Assembly (NCBI GenBank): GCA_947499955.1
Contig: CANMQI010000007.1
Coordinates: 328,732 to 392,731, forward strand
Source of the DNA: an uncultured Granulosicoccus sp.
Lineage (GTDB): Bacteria > Pseudomonadota > Gammaproteobacteria > Granulosicoccales > Granulosicoccaceae
Direction: 5' to 3'
DNA length: 64,000 bases
The position numbers and the translations under genes are program-made. This document shows positions 45,018-52,872 of the stretch, piece after piece (the stretch's first letter is position 1; each line of letters begins with the position of its first letter). The notes below the pieces were generated by a model, which saw only the letters and a list, made by a program, of their open reading frames with translations, was not told the DNA's origin and ran no database searches.

Positions 45018-46454
45018 TCAGGCCAGAGTTGCCGGATAATCGCGAAGCGCCCGCTCCAGTTCCTGCTCGGAAGCCAGCCATTCAATATCATCCAACGCCT
45101 GCTGATACGTCTGCAAGGACAACCAGGCTGCGTTGTCTTCATTGAGTCGTTTATCGCAATGCTCCTTCCAACGACGGTGTTGTTCGTCGCTGAGTGCCTG
45201 CGGATAGTTACGAGCCAGATAACGCCAGACCATCTCATCAAGACGCTTGTCATCGAAGCGGCCCACCTGCTGATCCAGTTCCTGCGCCAGACGCTCGGGT
45301 GATAGCTTGCGAATCCTCGTCAGTGCCTTCTTGTCCTCTGATGACAGAAAGGAGCCGCTGTACAGCGTTCCATCGACATCCTGTAGCGTATCGTCCTGCC
45401 ATTGCCGCGTCATGACCTGAGCGATACGTTGCTGCATCTCGGTCGTGCACAGTTGTTCTGCCCAGCGAGCATGCTGACTGATCTGACCTCGATCCATGTT
45501 CAGACGCTGAGCGTCTTCCTCGCGTAGCGTCGAGACGGGAACAATGACAGGGCATTTGTTGATCTGCAGGGTGCGCAAGCCGGGACGCGGCGCATCATCG
45601 TCGCTGCGTTCGCTGTTCGGTTGATACAGACGGCGCGCGATTTCCTCGGCATCCAGATCCAGCAGGTAGCGAGGATCATGTTGCAGGTCGAGCACAATGA
45701 CGCCATTGCGATTTTCCGGGTGCGGCATCAGAGGCAGAATGGCGCCCAGATTGTGGCGACTGCCGGGAATCATGCCGGAGGCCTGCAGGCAGGGTTTGCG
45801 TACGCGGGTGTCAAGCAGTTCGGCCACACTGTGCTTGTCGCGGTGCGAGAACACGTAATCGAACAGCCGCGGTTGTCGTTCGCGAATGAGTCTGGCCATG
45901 CCGATGGTGGCCCAGACGTCGGACATCGCATCGTGGGCCTGGCTATGGGTGATGCCGTTGACCGCACTCAGAAGCTCCAGGCGGTTGGTGGCAACGCCTT
46001 CGTCGTCGACTGGCCATTCAATGCCTTCCGGGCGCAGGGCCCGAGTCAATCGCACCACATCGATCAGGTCCCAACGGGAGTTGCCATCCTTCCATTCCTG
46101 TTCATAGGGATCGCGCAGGTTGCGAAACAATGTGTGGCGCGTGAATTCGTCATCGAAGCGAATACTGTTGTAACCGGCTGAACAGGTTTCCGGCTGGCCG
46201 ATTTCATTGACGATCGTCTGTATGAATCCGGCTTCGGGCAGACCTTTTTCGTTGGCCAGTTGCGGTGTGATTCCGGTCACACGGCAGGCGGCAGGATGCG
46301 GTAGATAATCCATGGGCTGACGGCAATACAGCGTCATGGGCTCACCGATGACATTCAGTTCCAGGTCTGTCCTCACGCCTGCAAACTGGCAGGGGTGGTC
46401 CCAGGCAGGGTGGGTGCCGAAGGTTTCGTAGTCGAACCAGTAGAACGTTACCAT
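45018..46454 (-). CDS. sbcB: Exodeoxyribonuclease I
   Basis: ExoI degrades single-stranded DNA 3'-5' in recombination and mismatch repair. The 478-residue protein has the DEDDh exonuclease start FYWFDYETFGTHPAWDHPCQFAGV (catalytic D and E about residues 9-11), the middle GYNSIRFDDEFTRHTLF (about 94-110), and THSQAHDAMSDVWATI (H and D of motif III, about 174-186). The remaining two-thirds match the ExoI SH3-like and helical C-terminal parts (KCPVIVPVSTL). It overlaps the DUF2058 gene by seven bases and follows it on the minus strand, so the two are cotranscribed. Confidence 0.95.
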   Translation of the reverse strand: MVTFYWFDYETFGTHPAWDHPCQFAGVRTDLELNVIGEPMTLYCRQPMDYLPHPAACRVTGITPQLANEKGLPEAGFIQTIVNEIGQPETCSAGYNSIRFDDEFTRHTLFRNLRDPYEQEWKDGNSRWDLIDVVRLTRALRPEGIEWPVDDEGVATNRLELLSAVNGITHSQAHDAMSDVWATIGMARLIRERQPRLFDYVFSHRDKHSVAELLDTRVRKPCLQASGMIPGSRHNLGAILPLMPHPENRNGVIVLDLQHDPRYLLDLDAEEIARRLYQPNSERSDDDAPRPGLRTLQINKCPVIVPVSTLREEDAQRLNMDRGQISQHARWAEQLCTTEMQQRIAQVMTRQWQDDTLQDVDGTLYSGSFLSSEDKKALTRIRKLSPERLAQELDQQVGRFDDKRLDEMVWRYLARNYPQALSDEQHRRWKEHCDKRLNEDNAAWLSLQTYQQALDDIEWLASEQELERALRDYPATLA

Positions 46455-47011
46455 TGCAGATCGTCAGGCACGGCGAAGTCCTCGTAACCGCTGGTGTCCT
46501 CGGCACTGTCGGGTGCCGGTGTGACGACAGCCCAGTCCGGGTTCAGCTCGCGAATGGCGGCGGCGGTGGCTTCCGGCACCAGCCAGGTGGTGCCATTGAG
46601 GCGCGTGATGACCAGAGTGCCGTCGACCAGCTGCAGGCGGATCTCTTCCTTGACATGCAGCTCGCGAATACGCTTGTTGAGAATGAAGCGGTAAACGCTT
46701 TCACCCTGGAATTCCTTGATCGATGCCGCTTCGATCAGGGCCTTGATCTCGGCCTTGATTTCCTTGCGTCTGGCGATGCGTGCATCAGCTTCTGCATCGG
46801 CGCTGGCCTTGCGCGGTTGTGAAGAAGGGGCGTTGCGTTGCGACGGTTTGCCCGGCTGCCTGCCAGAAGGCTTCCCGGAAGGCTTCCCGGAGTTGCTGCC
46901 CGAGTGCTTGCCGCGTCCGGGGTTGGGGCCGGAGCGGCGTTTGGGTCGGTCAGGCTCTTTCGGTGCGTTGAATCCCGCTTGCAGCAACTGGTCGCGGAGT
47001 GAATCAGACAT
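46448..47011 (-). CDS. DUF2058 (YaiL-like) nucleoprotein/polysaccharide-associated family
   Basis: The 187-residue protein has the DUF2058 start SLRDQLLQAGFNAPKEPDRPKR, then a Gly/Lys/Ser/Pro-rich low-complexity linker with SGKPSGKPSGRQPGKPS-like repeats (about 25-60). The conserved C-terminal half follows: SVYRFILNKRIRELHVKEEIRLQLVDG (in part, about 105-130), LVITRLNG and ATAAAIRELNPDW. E. coli YaiL is in this family; its role is uncertain. The linker repeats are encoded by tandem ggcttcccgga-like 12-bp units near 46860-46900, a local expansion. It overlaps sbcB. Confidence 0.85.
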   Translation of the reverse strand: MSDSLRDQLLQAGFNAPKEPDRPKRRSGPNPGRGKHSGSNSGKPSGKPSGRQPGKPSQRNAPSSQPRKASADAEADARIARRKEIKAEIKALIEAASIKEFQGESVYRFILNKRIRELHVKEEIRLQLVDGTLVITRLNGTTWLVPEATAAAIRELNPDWAVVTPAPDSAEDTSGYEDFAVPDDLQW

Positions 47012-47777
47012 GGCTCAGGAACTCCTGGCAAATTCGTGTGAACTGAGCGGGCTTTTCGGCGTGAGGCCAATGCCCGGCGCCGGTGATGATTTTCAGTGAA
47101 GGTTGCGTACAAACCGCCTTGATGGCCGGTTCGTCGGCGGCGGACAGGTAATCGCTGCTGCCTCCCTTGATGAACAGCGTCGGCGGCTCGATGACCTGGC
47201 GGATCTGCGGTGCCCGGGAAATCAAGGGGTAGTCCTGCGCCAGCTGCTTCAGATCGAAGCGCCAACGCAGACGCCCTGAATCATGTCGGTAGAGACTCTT
47301 GAGCAGAAATGCCCGTACCCCGGCATCCGGGATGGCTACGCGCAGCTCACGGTCCGCTTCGCGCCTGTCCTCGATGGTTTGCAGATCCATTGCCTGCAAG
47401 GCTTCCAGGATTTCCTGATGATGCGGCGGGTAGTCCTTGGGGGCGATATCCACCACGCACAGGCTCTGCAGACCCTGACAATCGGGGGAGCCGGCAACGC
47501 TCATTGCCACCTTGCCACCCAGTGAATGGCCGAGCAGGTGAAACCGGCTTATTCCCAGGCGGGCGATTTCTGCCAGGACCTCCTCTGCCATGGCCTCGAT
47601 GGACAGGCAGGGCAGGGAAGGTGACAGACCGTGTCCCGGCAGGTCCATGCGCACCACGCTCAAGCCGCGTTCCATGTGCAGGGATACCGAACGGAAATTG
47701 TCCAGACTGCCAAACAGGCCGTGAAGCATGATGAGAACCGGTCCTTGACCGGCTTGCTGGGAGTTCAATCTGCTCAT
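47004..47777 (-). CDS. Alpha/beta hydrolase, YbfF-like esterase
   Basis: The 257-residue protein from ATG 47777 has the alpha/beta-hydrolase core: LIMLHGLFGSLDNFRSV (oxyanion HG motif), VVRMDLPGHGLSPS, the nucleophile elbow LLGHSLGGKVAM (S about residue 100) and the C-terminal GAGHWPHAEKP (catalytic His about 235). The pattern, with HGLFGSxDN and DLPGHG, is that of the YbfF acyl-CoA/palmitoyl esterase group. The longer frame to 47996 overlaps gshA and is rejected. It overlaps the DUF2058 gene by eight bases and is divergent from gshA by 42 bases. Confidence 0.88.
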   Translation of the reverse strand: MSRLNSQQAGQGPVLIMLHGLFGSLDNFRSVSLHMERGLSVVRMDLPGHGLSPSLPCLSIEAMAEEVLAEIARLGISRFHLLGHSLGGKVAMSVAGSPDCQGLQSLCVVDIAPKDYPPHHQEILEALQAMDLQTIEDRREADRELRVAIPDAGVRAFLLKSLYRHDSGRLRWRFDLKQLAQDYPLISRAPQIRQVIEPPTLFIKGGSSDYLSAADEPAIKAVCTQPSLKIITGAGHWPHAEKPAQFTRICQEFLSHV

Positions 47778-47819
47778 AAGGGCATCGCCTGGGTTACACT
47801 CCCGCGCTGGCAAAGTGGG

Positions 47820-49478
47820 ATGTTCATCGTGTACTCCGAGGTTAGACAAAGAGCTGACAAGCTGGTCCGGACCCAGACCCCTGAGGTTTTGGCTGAGCGC
47901 AAGGTTGGTCTCGAAAAAGAATCGTTGAGGGTCAAGGGTAACGGTGGCATATCCCAGGCTGATCATCCAGAAGCGCTGGGTGCTGCGTTGACCCATCCAT
48001 TCATCACCACGGACTTTTCCGAGGCGTTGCTGGAAATGGTAACACCACCGTGTGATTCAGCTGAAGAGGCTTTGCATTTTCTGACCGCTGTCCATCAGTT
48101 CATCGTACATCGACTGCCCGAGGATGAGCATATCTGGAATACCAGCATGCCGTGCATTCTGCGTGGCGGCCCCAGTGTGCGTATTGGTGAATACGGCAGC
48201 TCGCACAGCGGACAGATGAAACACGCGTATCGGCGTGGGCTCGGCCTGCGCTATGGTCGTCGCATGCAGGCCATCGCCGGCGTGCATTTCAATTTTTCGA
48301 TGCCCGAGACGGCCTGGTCACTCAGAGAATCCCTGTTTGCCAGTGACAAGGCGATCGACCCGGCGGCATTGCGCAGCGCCTTCAATGCCCAGGATGGACA
48401 GGAAAAGCAGCAGCAGCGTACCCGTGGTTACTTCCAGATGATGCAGAATCTGATACGCGTCGGTTGGCTGGTGCCCTATCTGTTCGGTGCATCGCCGGCC
48501 ATCTGCCAGAGCTTTCTGGGTGAGGGCGAAGGCGAAGAGCTGGATGTCTGGAATCAGTCTACCCGCTTTGCCGAATATGGCACGTCTCTGCGTATGGGCA
48601 AGATCGGTTATCGCTACAGTGAAGAAGACCCGATCGACCTGAGCGTCAGGCATACCGAGATAGATGAGTATATCGAGGACATCATCGGTCATGTATCGAC
48701 GGTGCATCCCCCATATGAGGCTCTGGGGGTGCGTGATGAAGACGGTAATTTTCAGCAGCTCAGTGCCTGCCGTCTGCAGATCGAGAATGAGTACTACAGT
48801 ACAGTGCGACCCAAGCAGATTCCGCAAGCCGGAGAGTTGCCGATTCATGCGCTCAGCGAGCGTGGTATCCGTTACCTGGAATTGCGATCGGTGGATGTCA
48901 ATCTGCTGGATCCGGCGGGTCTGAATCTGCACCAGATTGCGATGCTGGAAATGCTGATGATGTTTGCCTGGCTGGCCGATCCGGTGCCGCTGACGGGGGA
49001 AGAGCAAGCCATCTCCACGCGGAACGTGAAGACTGTTGCTCACCGTGGCCGGGAACCCGGCTTGATGCTGGAGGGGCCTGATGGTGCCATCGCGCTGTCG
49101 CAGTGGGGTAAATCCATTCTCGATGCGTTGCAGCCCATCGCACAATGGCTGGACAGCGATCGCGAGACGGCACTGTATGGTCCGGCTCTGGCCGAGCAGC
49201 AGGCTCGACTGGATGATCCGGAGCTGACGCCGTCGGCGCAGATGATTGCCGGCATTCGCAAGACCGGCTCGTTTTTCGAACATGCTCAGCTCATTTCCCG
49301 CCAGCATGATGCCGCTCTGCGCGAGGCACCGCAGGATGAGGCATTGTTTGCCCGCTTGTCCGAACTGGTCGAGCAGTCCCGGGTGAAGCAGGCCGAGATG
49401 GAAGCCGACAGCCAGGGTGATTTCGAAGATTTTCTGGCCGCTTATCTGGGGCAGATTCACCCGCAAAGCGTTGCCTGA
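47820..49478 (+). CDS. gshA: Glutamate-cysteine ligase (type I)
   Basis: GshA makes gamma-glutamylcysteine, the first glutathione precursor. The ATG at 47820 gives 552 residues, a usual length for the type I (proteobacterial) family. GTG 47829 has better spacing from gtggga and may be the true start. Motifs include VGLEKESLRVKG (about 28-39), HPFITTDFSEALLEMVTPP (about 59-77), NTSMPCIL, GLRYGRRMQAIAGVHFNFSMP (about 141-161), and RYLELRSVDVNLLDPAG (about 350). It starts an overlapping set gshA-mobA-moeA (ATGA junctions), an unusual coupling of glutathione and molybdenum cofactor genes. Confidence 0.95.
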   Translation: MFIVYSEVRQRADKLVRTQTPEVLAERKVGLEKESLRVKGNGGISQADHPEALGAALTHPFITTDFSEALLEMVTPPCDSAEEALHFLTAVHQFIVHRLPEDEHIWNTSMPCILRGGPSVRIGEYGSSHSGQMKHAYRRGLGLRYGRRMQAIAGVHFNFSMPETAWSLRESLFASDKAIDPAALRSAFNAQDGQEKQQQRTRGYFQMMQNLIRVGWLVPYLFGASPAICQSFLGEGEGEELDVWNQSTRFAEYGTSLRMGKIGYRYSEEDPIDLSVRHTEIDEYIEDIIGHVSTVHPPYEALGVRDEDGNFQQLSACRLQIENEYYSTVRPKQIPQAGELPIHALSERGIRYLELRSVDVNLLDPAGLNLHQIAMLEMLMMFAWLADPVPLTGEEQAISTRNVKTVAHRGREPGLMLEGPDGAIALSQWGKSILDALQPIAQWLDSDRETALYGPALAEQQARLDDPELTPSAQMIAGIRKTGSFFEHAQLISRQHDAALREAPQDEALFARLSELVEQSRVKQAEMEADSQGDFEDFLAAYLGQIHPQSVA

Positions 49479-50062
49479 TGAGTACCGGCGCGGTCATTCT
49501 GGCGGGCGGCCTGGCACGTCGGATGGGAGGTCAGGACAAGGGCTTGATCATGCTGGCAGGTCAGCCGATGGTTGCCCGTGTACTGCAGACAGTGCAGCCG
49601 CTGGTGGATCAGTGTGTGATCAACGCCAATCGCAATCTGGATGCGTATGCCGAATTTGGCGTGCCGGTCATCAGAGACCAACTGGAGGGCCATCTGGGGC
49701 CTCTTGCCGGTCTCAGCGCCGGTATGGACGCACTGAAGACCGATCATGTGTTCATGTGCCCCTGCGATTCTCCGTTCCTGCAAAGCGGCCTGTGCAGGGC
49801 ATTGTTGCAGGCTTGCATTGACGAGGATGCCGATCTGGCCGTCGCCCATGATGGTGAACGTCTGCAACCGGTTTTTCTGGTGGTCAAACAGCGTGTCAAG
49901 GCATCGCTGGATGCGTTTCTGGCAGCAGGTGAGCGCAAGATCGATCGCTGGTTCGATGAACTGCAGATTACCCGGATTCCTGCGTCCGGGTTTGCAGAAT
50001 CGTTTCGCAACATCAATACTGAAGAAGAGCGTTTGCGAGCAGAGAACGAGTTGTCGTCATGA
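49478..50062 (+). CDS. mobA: Molybdenum cofactor guanylyltransferase MobA
   Basis: MobA attaches GMP to molybdopterin to form the bis-MGD cofactor. The 194-residue protein starts GAVILAGGLARRMGGQDKGLIMLAG, the nucleotidyltransferase GG-xxR-GG-DK motif (in part, about 4-24). It continues with HLGPLAGLSAGMDALKTDHVFMCPCDSPFL (about 70-99, in part, with the metal aspartate in PCDSPF). The C-terminal part with FRNINTEEE also fits. The start overlaps the gshA stop, and the stop overlaps moeA (ATGA), so all three are translationally coupled. Confidence 0.94.
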   Translation: MSTGAVILAGGLARRMGGQDKGLIMLAGQPMVARVLQTVQPLVDQCVINANRNLDAYAEFGVPVIRDQLEGHLGPLAGLSAGMDALKTDHVFMCPCDSPFLQSGLCRALLQACIDEDADLAVAHDGERLQPVFLVVKQRVKASLDAFLAAGERKIDRWFDELQITRIPASGFAESFRNINTEEERLRAENELSS

Positions 50063-51354
50063 TCGAAAAACAGGCTTCCTGCGAAGATGATCAAGAGCCG
50101 GCGCTGCTGCCGGTGGCCGAAGCCCGCAGACGGTTGTTTGCTTCACTGAAACCAATCGAGGATTCGATCGAACTGCCCGTTTCGGAGGCCCTGTATCGAG
50201 TCCTGGCGGCCGATATCGTGTCACCCGTCAATGTGCCGCCACAGGCCAATTCGGCCATGGACGGGTACGCCCTGAACCGGGCCAGTATTCCGAAGCATGG
50301 TGAGGCAAGTCTGCAGGTCATCGGCACGGCATGGGCCGGTCAGCCATTCACAGGCGAGCTTGCCGAGGGGCAGGCCGTGAGAATATTCACGGGCGGTATC
50401 ATGCCGGCAGGCTGCGATACGGTTGTCATCCAGGAGCATGTCAGGCGCGTGGGCGAGGTATCCGGGGAGCTGGGTACCATTGACATCGATAGCGATGTTG
50501 TCGCTGGCAAGAACGTTCGGCAGGCCGGTGAGGATGTGGCTGAAGCGCAGATGGTGCTGCCACGCGGTCGCCAGTTGCACGCAGCCGATATCGGTGTGCT
50601 GGCCTCCCTGGGCATTGCGCGTGTGAGGGTCGTCAGAACCCTGAAGGTCGCCTTCTTCTCCACCGGTGACGAGTTGTTTGCATTGGATGAACATGTTCCG
50701 GGTACGCCTCTGGCGCCTGGCAAGCTGTTCGACAGCAACCGCTACACCATGGCGGCTCTGTTGCGAGGCTTGCATGTCGACTTCATCGATATGGGAATCG
50801 TGCGTGACAACGAAGACGATACGCGGCGGGTCTTGCTGGCAGCATCGGCCGACGCCGATGTGGTCATCAGCTCCGGCGGGGTGTCGGCAGGCGATGCCGA
50901 CTTCGTGACGCGTGTCTTTCACGAAGTCGGGCAGGTCAGTTTCTGGAAGCTGGCCATGCGGCCCGGGCGGCCACTGGCTTATGGCACGATCGGTCAGGCC
51001 GCTTTTTTCGGACTGCCCGGCAATCCGGTTGCCGTGATGGTGACCTTCCTGGAATTTGTCCAGCCTGCGCTGAAACACCTGGCCGGCATGCACGATATCG
51101 ATTCACTGATGCTGCCTGCACGATGCCTGTCGAACCTGAGAAAGTCGCCTGGCAGGGTCGAGTACCAGCGAGGCATCATGCGGCTCGACGAACAGGGAGA
51201 GCTGGTGGTGGAATCAACCGGCAAGCAGGGTGCCGGACGATTGAGCTCCATGAGTGCGGCCAACTGTCTGATCGTGATTGCCAGTGAGGCTGATGGTGTG
51301 CAGGCAGGTGACCGGGTGCAGGTGCAGCCCTTTCACGGTTTGCTGCCCGGATAG
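50059..51354 (+). CDS. moeA: Molybdopterin molybdotransferase MoeA (second copy)
   Basis: The 431-residue protein has the MoeA motifs: NVPPQANSAMDGYALNRASI (about 56-75), GGIMPAGCDTVVIQEHVR (about 113-130), FFSTGDELFALDEHVPG, ISSGGVSAGDADFV (about 272-285) and LAMRPGRPLAYGTIGQAAFFGLPGNPVAVMVTF (about 298-330, in part). It is coupled to mobA by a four-base overlap. It differs from the first copy at 32.3 kb (linker and domain III), so the two are not a recent duplication. The stop lies before a hairpin at 51424. Confidence 0.94.
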   Translation: MIEKQASCEDDQEPALLPVAEARRRLFASLKPIEDSIELPVSEALYRVLAADIVSPVNVPPQANSAMDGYALNRASIPKHGEASLQVIGTAWAGQPFTGELAEGQAVRIFTGGIMPAGCDTVVIQEHVRRVGEVSGELGTIDIDSDVVAGKNVRQAGEDVAEAQMVLPRGRQLHAADIGVLASLGIARVRVVRTLKVAFFSTGDELFALDEHVPGTPLAPGKLFDSNRYTMAALLRGLHVDFIDMGIVRDNEDDTRRVLLAASADADVVISSGGVSAGDADFVTRVFHEVGQVSFWKLAMRPGRPLAYGTIGQAAFFGLPGNPVAVMVTFLEFVQPALKHLAGMHDIDSLMLPARCLSNLRKSPGRVEYQRGIMRLDEQGELVVESTGKQGAGRLSSMSAANCLIVIASEADGVQAGDRVQVQPFHGLLPG

Positions 51355-51423
51355 CCCGGATTGCGCCGCTGGCGTATCGGTACTGCTTGTCCAGCCCGGT
51401 CAGACTCGACTGTTCGTGGCAGA

Positions 51424-51449
51424 TTCCCGTCGGTACACAGTGACGGGAA
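51424..51449. terminator. 8-bp hairpin between moeA and the P450 gene
   Basis: ttcccgtc and gacgggaa enclose a 10-base loop, between the convergent moeA and P450 genes. No strong T-run is present on either side. Confidence 0.5.
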
Positions 51450-51464
51450 CCCCGACCATCGTGC

Positions 51465-52700
51465 TTACCAGTGCACCGGCAGTTGCTTCAGGCCGTGAAA
51501 ATGATAGGCATCCAGATATTCCAGCTCGCCGTCCAGGGTCAAGCCTGGCAGGCGTTCGAACAACACTTGCAGGGCGATGCGCAATTCCAGTTTTGCCAAT
51601 GGCGCACCGACGCAGAAGTGAATGCCGGCACCCAGTGACAGCTGGCCGGCATCATCGCGCAGCGGCTGAAAGCGTTCTGGCTCCTTGAAGCGCACCGGGC
51701 AGTGATTGGCGGCGGCCAGCAACAGACCTACCGGATCACCGGGTTGCAGTATCGGCCCGTTCTCCAGTTCGATGGTCTCCTGTGCGTAGCGCATGAACAG
51801 ATGCAAGGGGGCGTCATAGCGCAGGCATTCGTTGACCAGGGCATCGGCGCTGCGTGTGTCCGACAACAGCGCCAGCAGAGCATCACGAGATGGCCCGAGC
51901 GGGTACTGCTCCAGCAGTGTCTTGACGGCATTGCCCAGCTGATGGACCGTGGCCTCATGACCGGCGTTGAGCAGCAGAATGGCGGTCGACACGACTTCAT
52001 CATCGTTCAGTGACTGGCTTTCGCCATCCTCCCGGACCAGCTGTGAGAGCAGGTCTTCGCCGGGAGCGTGACGCTTTCTGGCGATGATCGGTAACAGGAA
52101 TTCACGAAATTCACGTGCTGCCGAGTTGGCCGCCAGTTCTTCCTCCCGCGTCTGGGTCATGGTGTAGACCTTGACCATGGCGTGAGACCAGTCCACCAGC
52201 TGCTTGCCGGCGGATTCCGGCACTCCGAGCAACTGCGTGATGACGGTCACCGGTATCGGGGTTGCATACTGCCCCAACAATTCGCTCTGGCGGTGCTGTG
52301 CAAGGTTGTCGATGCGCTCATGAGCGCTGCGGGTAATCGCGGGTGTCATCTGCTCTACCTGGCGTGATACGAAGGCGCGATTGATGCGTTGCCGCAGTCG
52401 AGTATGGTCTGGTGGTTCCAGTGCCAGCAGGGAATGCTTCTCGGCGGCGGCAAAATCTGCCAGATGGGGTGCCGCTTCCGGCAGTTCCTGTCCGGGTGGC
52501 GGCAAGCGTGCGAACCGTCGGTCTCGCAAGGTACGATTGACCGCCGAGAAGTCGGCCAGGCACCAGAATCCGTAGTCCTTCCAGTAAACGGGACAGGCCC
52601 TGTCATGTATCTGACGATACAGTGAATAGGGGTTCTGGACGAATTCCGCTTGTCGGGGATCCTGACAGACGGTATTTTTAGACAGGTGTTGAGTGTTCAT
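51465..52700 (-). CDS. Cytochrome P450
   Basis: A heme monooxygenase of the soluble bacterial type, 411 residues. The heme-binding motif is LGAGIHFCVGAPLAKLEL with cysteine C363. The I-helix oxygen-activation sequence is LLLNAGHEATVHQLGNA (about 237-252), and the ExxR helix is in NECLRYDAPLHLFMRYA (about 284-300). The N-terminal half has the HSLLALEPPDHTRLRQRINRAF segment (in part) that contacts heme and substrate. The substrate is unknown, and no ferredoxin or reductase gene is adjacent. It diverges from the REC protein gene; the shared region holds a perfect TGTGA-N6-TCACA site 21 bases upstream of its start. Confidence 0.92.
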   Translation of the reverse strand: MNTQHLSKNTVCQDPRQAEFVQNPYSLYRQIHDRACPVYWKDYGFWCLADFSAVNRTLRDRRFARLPPPGQELPEAAPHLADFAAAEKHSLLALEPPDHTRLRQRINRAFVSRQVEQMTPAITRSAHERIDNLAQHRQSELLGQYATPIPVTVITQLLGVPESAGKQLVDWSHAMVKVYTMTQTREEELAANSAAREFREFLLPIIARKRHAPGEDLLSQLVREDGESQSLNDDEVVSTAILLLNAGHEATVHQLGNAVKTLLEQYPLGPSRDALLALLSDTRSADALVNECLRYDAPLHLFMRYAQETIELENGPILQPGDPVGLLLAAANHCPVRFKEPERFQPLRDDAGQLSLGAGIHFCVGAPLAKLELRIALQVLFERLPGLTLDGELEYLDAYHFHGLKQLPVHW

Positions 52701-52720
52701 TCCGCATGATAGGGCTAAAC

Positions 52721-52736
52721 TGTGAGTTCAATCACA
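52721..52736. promoter_or_regulatory. Perfect CRP/Vfr-type palindrome between P450 and REC genes
   Basis: TGTGA-GTTCAA-TCACA is an exact match to the core CRP consensus TGTGA-N6-TCACA, with two-fold symmetry extended by flanking c and g (ctgtga/tcacag in part). It lies 21 bases upstream of the P450 ATG and about 137 bases upstream of the REC gene start. A class-I-like distance (about -64) to a possible TTGGCG/TATCTT pair (52755-52786) favours the REC gene; the closeness to P450 would favour repression there. The class III cyclase at 42.2 kb could supply cAMP. Function is inferred from the sequence only. Confidence 0.5.
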
Positions 52737-52872
52737 GGCATAGGCAATTATCGTTTGGCGAACATCGGTAACCTAGTGCATATCTTGCAACCAAGCTGGA
52801 ATCAGCCAAACTGAGCTCTGTGTCCTTGTCCCTAGAATACCGCTCGTGGCCCCTGTTGATGTCAGTTGCGCC

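Noticed and set aside
48318..49466. 382-residue minus-strand frame over gshA
   Set aside because: It is a shadow of gshA; no signal of its own was found.
51465..52700. P450 as part of a biosynthetic gene cluster
   Set aside because: No ferredoxin, reductase, synthase or tailoring genes lie nearby; the neighbours are signalling and cofactor genes.
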